This document shows positions 21,256 through 24,772 of a DNA stretch of 24,772 nt, in pieces. Origin of the DNA: JBBQRS01 sp038214535 (GTDB taxonomy: Bacteria; Chloroflexota; Anaerolineae; CG2-30-64-16); contig JBBQRS010000075.1 in the NCBI GenBank assembly GCA_038214535.1, positions 1 through 24,772 on the forward strand, written 5' to 3'. Below the pieces are notes generated by a model that worked only from the letters and a program-made list of their open reading frames with translations, was not told where the DNA came from and did not search any database. Both the position numbers and the translations under genes were made by a program. Each line of letters opens with the position of its first letter. Position 1 is the first letter of the stretch.

Positions 21256-22511
21256 CCGGAGTCGGGAGCGCGATTTCTGGAGGCCGGCGGCGCGCCCCGG
21301 TAGGGTCGCGAGCCGGAGCTGGCCGGCCGGTCTTCGCGCGCCTGGCGTGGTGCACGCGTGGGGCGGGGCGCTTCGTTCGAGCGCGCGGGGGCGCGATAGT
21401 CGAAGCCCTCGACCTGCCGCCGTTCGAGCTTTTCGCCCAGGACACGCTCGATGTCGCGCATGGCGGTCGAGTCGTCCGGCGTCACGAAGGTGTAGGCCAT
21501 GCCGGTCTGCTCGGCGCGCCCGGTGCGACCGATGCGGTGCGTATAGGCGTCGGTGGTGTCGGGCATGTCGTAGTTGATGACGTGCGAAATGGTCAACACG
21601 TCAATGCCGCGCGCGGCGATGTCCGTGGCGACCATAATCTGGAACTTGCCCCGGCGGAAGCCGTCCAGCGCAGCCTGGCGCTGATTTTGCGAGAGGTTGC
21701 CCTGCAAGGCAGTTGCGCGGAAGCCGGCGCTCGCAAGCTGCTCGGCCACCCGCTTGGCGCGGTGCTTGGTGCGGGTGAAGACCAGCACCGACCCCGTGCC
21801 TGTTTGCAGCAAGAGTTCCATCAACAGGTCCGTCTTCAGGTGATGTGCGATCGGATAGATGGCGTGGGAGACGGTTTCGGCGGGCACGGTGAGGCCGATC
21901 TGGACCGTGAGCGGGTCAACCAGCACTTCGCGGGTCAGCCGGCGGATGTCTTCGGGCATGGTGGCCGAGAAGAGCAGGGTCTGCCGTTGTTGCGGCACGG
22001 CGCGCACAATGCGGCGCACGTCGGGCAGGAAGCCCATGTCGAACATGCGGTCAGCCTCGTCGAGCACCAGTACTTCGACGCCCGACAGGTTGATCGTCCC
22101 CTGGTTGAGATGATCGAGCAGGCGACCGGGGCAGGCGACGACGATTTCGGGGCCACGCCGGAGCGCGGCGAGTTGCCCGCCCATGCCGACGCCGCCGTAA
22201 ATGGTGGTGCTGTGCAGGCCGGAGCGGCGACCCAGGTCGTTGAAGACCTGATGGATCTGTTCGGCCAGTTCGCGCGTGGGCGCGACGATCAGGGCGCGCA
22301 CGCGGTTACGCGGGCCTTTTTCCAGGCGTTGAAGAATGGGTAGGGCGAAGGCCGCGGTCTTGCCGGTGCCGGTTTGGGCCAGGCCGATGACGTCACGGCC
22401 TTCCATGACCGGCGGGATCGCCTGTTCCTGAATGGGGGTCGGCGCGATGAAACCTTGCGCCTCGATGCCCGCCATCAGGCGCGGGCTGAGGTTCAATTCT
22501 GCGAATGTCAC
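21237..22511 (-). CDS. DEAD-box RNA helicase
   Basis: The protein unwinds RNA using ATP and probably acts in ribosome assembly or mRNA decay. GTG 22511, with AGGAAGG seven bases upstream, gives 424 residues starting MTFAELNLSPRLMAGI. All motifs are present: Q motif (GFIAPTPIQ), I AQTGTGKT 45-52, Ia PTREL 78-82, Ib CPGR 127-130, II DEAD 151-154, III SAT 182-184, V ATDIAARGID 295-304, VI HRIGRTGR 325-332. Motif Ib has C where T is usual. The tail from about 373 is disordered, rich in Arg, Pro and Ala. A longer frame from 22568 exists but lacks a good ribosome site. Confidence 0.95.
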   Translation of the reverse strand: MTFAELNLSPRLMAGIEAQGFIAPTPIQEQAIPPVMEGRDVIGLAQTGTGKTAAFALPILQRLEKGPRNRVRALIVAPTRELAEQIHQVFNDLGRRSGLHSTTIYGGVGMGGQLAALRRGPEIVVACPGRLLDHLNQGTINLSGVEVLVLDEADRMFDMGFLPDVRRIVRAVPQQRQTLLFSATMPEDIRRLTREVLVDPLTVQIGLTVPAETVSHAIYPIAHHLKTDLLMELLLQTGTGSVLVFTRTKHRAKRVAEQLASAGFRATALQGNLSQNQRQAALDGFRRGKFQIMVATDIAARGIDVLTISHVINYDMPDTTDAYTHRIGRTGRAEQTGMAYTFVTPDDSTAMRDIERVLGEKLERRQVEGFDYRAPARSNEAPRPTRAPRQAREDRPASSGSRPYRGAPPASRNRAPDSGWRPRP

Positions 22512-22518
22512 TGAGAAT

Positions 22519-22525
22519 CCTTCCT
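22519..22525 (-). promoter_or_regulatory. Ribosome binding site of the helicase gene
   Basis: Read on the - strand this is AGGAAGG, seven bases before the GTG at 22511. It supports the shorter protein, whose N-terminus matches the DEAD-box family. Confidence 0.7.
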
Positions 22526-22588
22526 GTTTGGCGATTAGAGCCAAGTGATACTTCTCAGCCCATCGCATATCTATTTGATTTGAGGATT

Positions 22589-22597
22589 ATTATAGCA
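22589..22597 (-). promoter_or_regulatory. Extended -10 promoter for the helicase-rlmI unit
   Basis: On the - strand the sequence reads TGCTATAAT, a perfect TATAAT box preceded by TGn, the extended -10 motif. The region about 17 bases upstream (TAGTGA) is a poor -35, which extended -10 promoters tolerate. A start near 22582 would give a leader of about 70 bases to the GTG at 22511. This AT-rich patch stands out in otherwise GC-rich DNA. Confidence 0.6.
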
Positions 22598-22651
22598 GAG
22601 ATGAGCATATATCACTAATGGGGGGGTATAAGGATACAAGGAAACAAGGGT

Positions 22652-22720
22652 ACCCCTTCGTAGTGACGGCTTCAGCCGTAAAGCGCATCCACACGGCTAA
22701 AGCCGTCACTACGAAGGGGT
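22652..22720 (+). repeat. Intergenic palindromic element, type 3
   Basis: A perfect 20-bp inverted repeat: 22652-22671 against 22701-22720, with ends ACCCCTTCGTAGTGACGGCT. Each arm also begins its own small hairpin, ACGGCT-TC-AGCCGT (22666-22679) and ACGGCT-AA-AGCCGT (22693-22706), so the strand can fold as one long or two short stems. It starts seven bases after the glgC-like stop codon (reading on the - strand) and may serve as its terminator. CGTAGTG...CACTACG is shared with types 1 and 2. Confidence 0.85.
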
Positions 22721-22727
22721 TGCGGGG

Positions 22728-23981
22728 CTATGTCAGGACGATGTTTTCGCCGCTGGCGACTTCTTTGGAAGTGTAGTCTTTCTCCGTCACGCGGGGGGAG
22801 AGGACGACGTTGCGACCCACGGTGTAGCCCGCTGGTACGACGGCGCGCTTGCCGATCACGGTGATTCCGGTGTTGAGGCGTTCGGGCAATTTTCGGTTGG
22901 GGGTGTTGTCGTCGCCCCAACCGACGCGCGCCCCTGCCTCGATCCGCGCTCGCTTGTCGAGGATGGCGCGCTCGACGTGTGCGCCTTCTTCGATGACGGC
23001 GTCGGTCATGATGATGGCGTCGCGCACGACAGCGCCGGGCGCGATTTGGACGCCCGGCCCAATGATCGAATGACTCACGATGCCATCCACGCGACAACCA
23101 TCGCAGAGCAAGTTATCCTCTACGCGGGCGGCAGCGCCGATGAGCGCGCCCGGTCGCTCCTCGCTGCGGGTATGGACGACCCAGTCGGGGTTATACAGAT
23201 CGAGGGTCGGACTCTCGGTCAGCAGGGCCATGTTGGCTTCATAGTAGGATTGCACGGTTCCGGCGTCGGCCCAGTAGCCCTGGAACGGGTAGGCGTAGAC
23301 CCGGTGCGCAGCGACAATCGCGGGCAACACGTCGCGGCCCAGGTCGCGCTGTTCTGCGCCGGGACCCTTAAGCCAGTCGGCCAGCACCTGACGCTTGAAG
23401 ACGTAGATGCCCATACTGGCGACGTTGCCGGAGGGACGGCCCGGCTTCTCCTCGAAGCTGGTGACGCAGTTGTCGGCGTCGGTGGTCACCATGCCGTAGC
23501 GGTGCGCGTCGAAAATCGGCACGGTGCGCGTGGCGAGGGTGACGTCGGCGTTGTTCTCGCGATGAAGGCGCAACATGGGGCCGTAATCCATCAGGTAGAT
23601 GTGATCGCCCGCGAGCACCAGTACTTCATCCACCGGGTCGCGCAAGATGTCCATGTTGAACCGGATGGCGTCGGCGTTGCCCTCTTGCCACGCGCCGCGG
23701 TCAGTGTGTGAGCTCTGGTACGGCTGTAACAGCCGAACGCCGCCGGTGGCGCGGTCGAGGTCCCACGGACGCCCCAGGCCGATGTGCTCGTTGAGCGACC
23801 GCGGCTGATATTGTGTCAAGACCGCGACGTTGAAGATGCCGGAATTGACGCAGTTGGACAGGGTAAAATCAATGATACGGTATTTGCCCGCAAACGGGAC
23901 GGCGGCCTCCGACCGGTCGCTTGTGAGGACGCTCAGGGCCGGGCTTTGGCCGCCCGCGAGGATCATCGCCATGACCGTCAT
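22728..23981 (-). CDS. GlgC-like ADP-glucose pyrophosphorylase paralogue with altered N-terminal motif
   Basis: The 417-residue protein has the nucleotidyltransferase domain (about 4-260) and a C-terminal left-handed beta-helix (about 290-400) of bacterial ADP-glucose pyrophosphorylases. KYRIIDFTLSNCVNSGIFNV, GNADAI (101-106), GDHIYLMDY (125-133) and FEEKP (176-180) are conserved. The N-terminal signature, normally GG(R/Q)GTRL...RAKPAVPF, here reads GGQSPALSVLTSDRSEAAVPF in part: the GTR and the K of AKPA are gone. That suggests weak or no catalysis and a regulatory role, as for GlgD-type partners. The start overlaps the upstream glgC gene by 4 bp (ATGA), with AGGGAGG five bases before it. 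Confidence 0.85.
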   Translation of the reverse strand: MTVMAMILAGGQSPALSVLTSDRSEAAVPFAGKYRIIDFTLSNCVNSGIFNVAVLTQYQPRSLNEHIGLGRPWDLDRATGGVRLLQPYQSSHTDRGAWQEGNADAIRFNMDILRDPVDEVLVLAGDHIYLMDYGPMLRLHRENNADVTLATRTVPIFDAHRYGMVTTDADNCVTSFEEKPGRPSGNVASMGIYVFKRQVLADWLKGPGAEQRDLGRDVLPAIVAAHRVYAYPFQGYWADAGTVQSYYEANMALLTESPTLDLYNPDWVVHTRSEERPGALIGAAARVEDNLLCDGCRVDGIVSHSIIGPGVQIAPGAVVRDAIIMTDAVIEEGAHVERAILDKRARIEAGARVGWGDDNTPNRKLPERLNTGITVIGKRAVVPAGYTVGRNVVLSPRVTEKDYTSKEVASGENIVLT

Positions 23982-24772
23982 GCTTGCCTCCCTTTTACGG
24001 ATTGTCCGCTTGGCACGTTGTCGCCGAACGCGGCAAAGGCTTCCTCCGGCGCGCCGGCCTCAATGACCACGTTACGGCCGATCTTCAGGTTGGGCGGGAG
24101 GTGTGCGCCTTTCCCGATGACGGTGATGCCGGTGTCGAAGTGGCCGGGCGCGGCTATGTTGGGCGTGTTGTCGTCGCCCCAGCCCAGCCGTGTGCCCGCG
24201 CCGACCACAACGTCCTTGTCAAGGATGCAGCGATCTACGATGGCGCCTTCTTCGATCCGTGTATCGTTCATGATGACGCTGTCGCGCACGATGGCAGTGG
24301 GCGAGACGTAGACCCCCGGCGAAAGGACCGAGTGAATGACCTGGCCGCGCACGATGGCGCCGTTGCAGATCATGCTTTCCTGCACGCTGCCCTGCGGGCC
24401 GACCCGCAAGGGCGGGCGCTCCTGGCTGCGGGTGTGGATGACCCAGGCAGGGTCATGGAGATTCAATTCGCAATTCGGCTCGACCAGCTCCATGCTGGTT
24501 TGCCAGTAAGCATCTACCGTGCCGACGTCTACCCAGTAGCCTTCGAACGGGTAAGCGTAAACGCCACGTTCTTCGGCGACCATCGCCGGGATGATGTGCT
24601 TGCCGAAGTCCAGCTCTTTGTGCTTCTCAGACAGGGCCTCAAGCTGACCGAGCAGGGCTGCGACGTTGAACACGTAGACGCCCATGTTCGCGAGGGTGCT
24701 GGGCGGCTCTTTGGGTTTCTCCACAAAGCGCACCACGCGGCCTGCTTCATCCGTGATGAGGATGCCGAAGCG
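23978..24772 (-). CDS. glgC: ADP-glucose pyrophosphorylase GlgC, C-terminal part (5' end outside window)
   Basis: The frame is open from the window edge and gives 264 residues, beginning RFGILITDEAGRVVRFVEKP, which is the middle of the nucleotidyltransferase domain. GYWVDVGTVDAYWQTSMELV and then the left-handed beta-helix (IVRDSVIMNDTRIEEGAIVD, GWGDDNTPN, TGITVIGKGAHLP) follow. The enzyme makes ADP-glucose from ATP and glucose-1-phosphate for glycogen synthesis. The catalytic N-terminus is not visible, so activity cannot be judged. Shared GWGDDNTPN and VIHTRSQERPP/VVHTRSEERPG segments show the two genes are paralogues from a tandem duplication. Confidence 0.93.
   Translation of the reverse strand, partial: RFGILITDEAGRVVRFVEKPKEPPSTLANMGVYVFNVAALLGQLEALSEKHKELDFGKHIIPAMVAEERGVYAYPFEGYWVDVGTVDAYWQTSMELVEPNCELNLHDPAWVIHTRSQERPPLRVGPQGSVQESMICNGAIVRGQVIHSVLSPGVYVSPTAIVRDSVIMNDTRIEEGAIVDRCILDKDVVVGAGTRLGWGDDNTPNIAAPGHFDTGITVIGKGAHLPPNLKIGRNVVIEAGAPEEAFAAFGDNVPSGQSVKGRQA

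Noticed and set aside
20383..22343. Long + strand open frames (306 and 369 codons) across 20383-21303 and 21234-22343
   Set aside because: They are antisense to the RlmI-like and DEAD-box genes, whose motifs are complete. The frames are by-products of high GC third positions and show no recognisable domain.
22512..22568. N-terminal extension of the helicase from ATG 22568
   Set aside because: The added 19 residues are not helicase-like, and AGGAAGG points to GTG 22511.
22977..24311. + strand open frames over the glgC genes
   Set aside because: They are antisense to clear GlgC domains and have no ribosome site or motif.

Overview
The window is a bacterial ribosomal-protein supercluster on the + strand (1 to about 18120), followed by two accessory + strand genes, then a convergent block of - strand genes (19993 to the end). 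DNA is GC-rich, starts are often GTG or TTG, and Shine-Dalgarno sequences are strong. Gene order (tuf-S10-spc-alpha-truA-rplM-rpsI), zinc-type r-proteins and many dispersed intergenic palindromes fit Chloroflexota. That assignment is an inference from style and protein resemblance, not from a database match.

Layout: the 3' end of tuf (2-199); S10 block rpsJ-rplC-rplD-rplW-rplB-rpsS-rplV-rpsC-rplP-rpmC-rpsQ; spc block rplN-rplX-rplE-rpsZ-rpsH-rplF-rplR-rpsE-rpmD-rplO-secY; adk-map; alpha block rpmJ-rpsM-rpsK-rpsD-rpoA-rplQ; then truA-rplM-rpsI. infA, often found between map and rpmJ, is not here. Together these genes supply a large part of both ribosomal subunits, the RNA polymerase alpha subunit, the Sec translocon channel, and adenylate, methionine and pseudouridine housekeeping enzymes.

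After rpsI comes a palindrome-rich spacer, then mogA/moaB (molybdenum cofactor) and an APH-family phosphotransferase. These converge on a - strand block. Read 5' to 3' on that strand, it is a glgC-type gene cut by the window edge, a second glgC-like gene overlapping it by 4 nt, a DEAD-box RNA helicase with an extended -10 promoter, and an RlmI-like rRNA methyltransferase overlapping the helicase by 19 nt.

No novel defence, CRISPR or mobile gene system is visible. The most interesting material is (1) a set of five intergenic palindromes of three core types sharing CGTAGT...ACTACG ends, plus other palindromes, placed between conserved operon genes; (2) a GlgC-like protein that has lost the usual N-terminal nucleotide-binding signature and sits in tandem with a second GlgC, suggesting a catalytic/regulatory subunit pair; and (3) several hairpins in ribosomal-protein leaders that may be regulatory.
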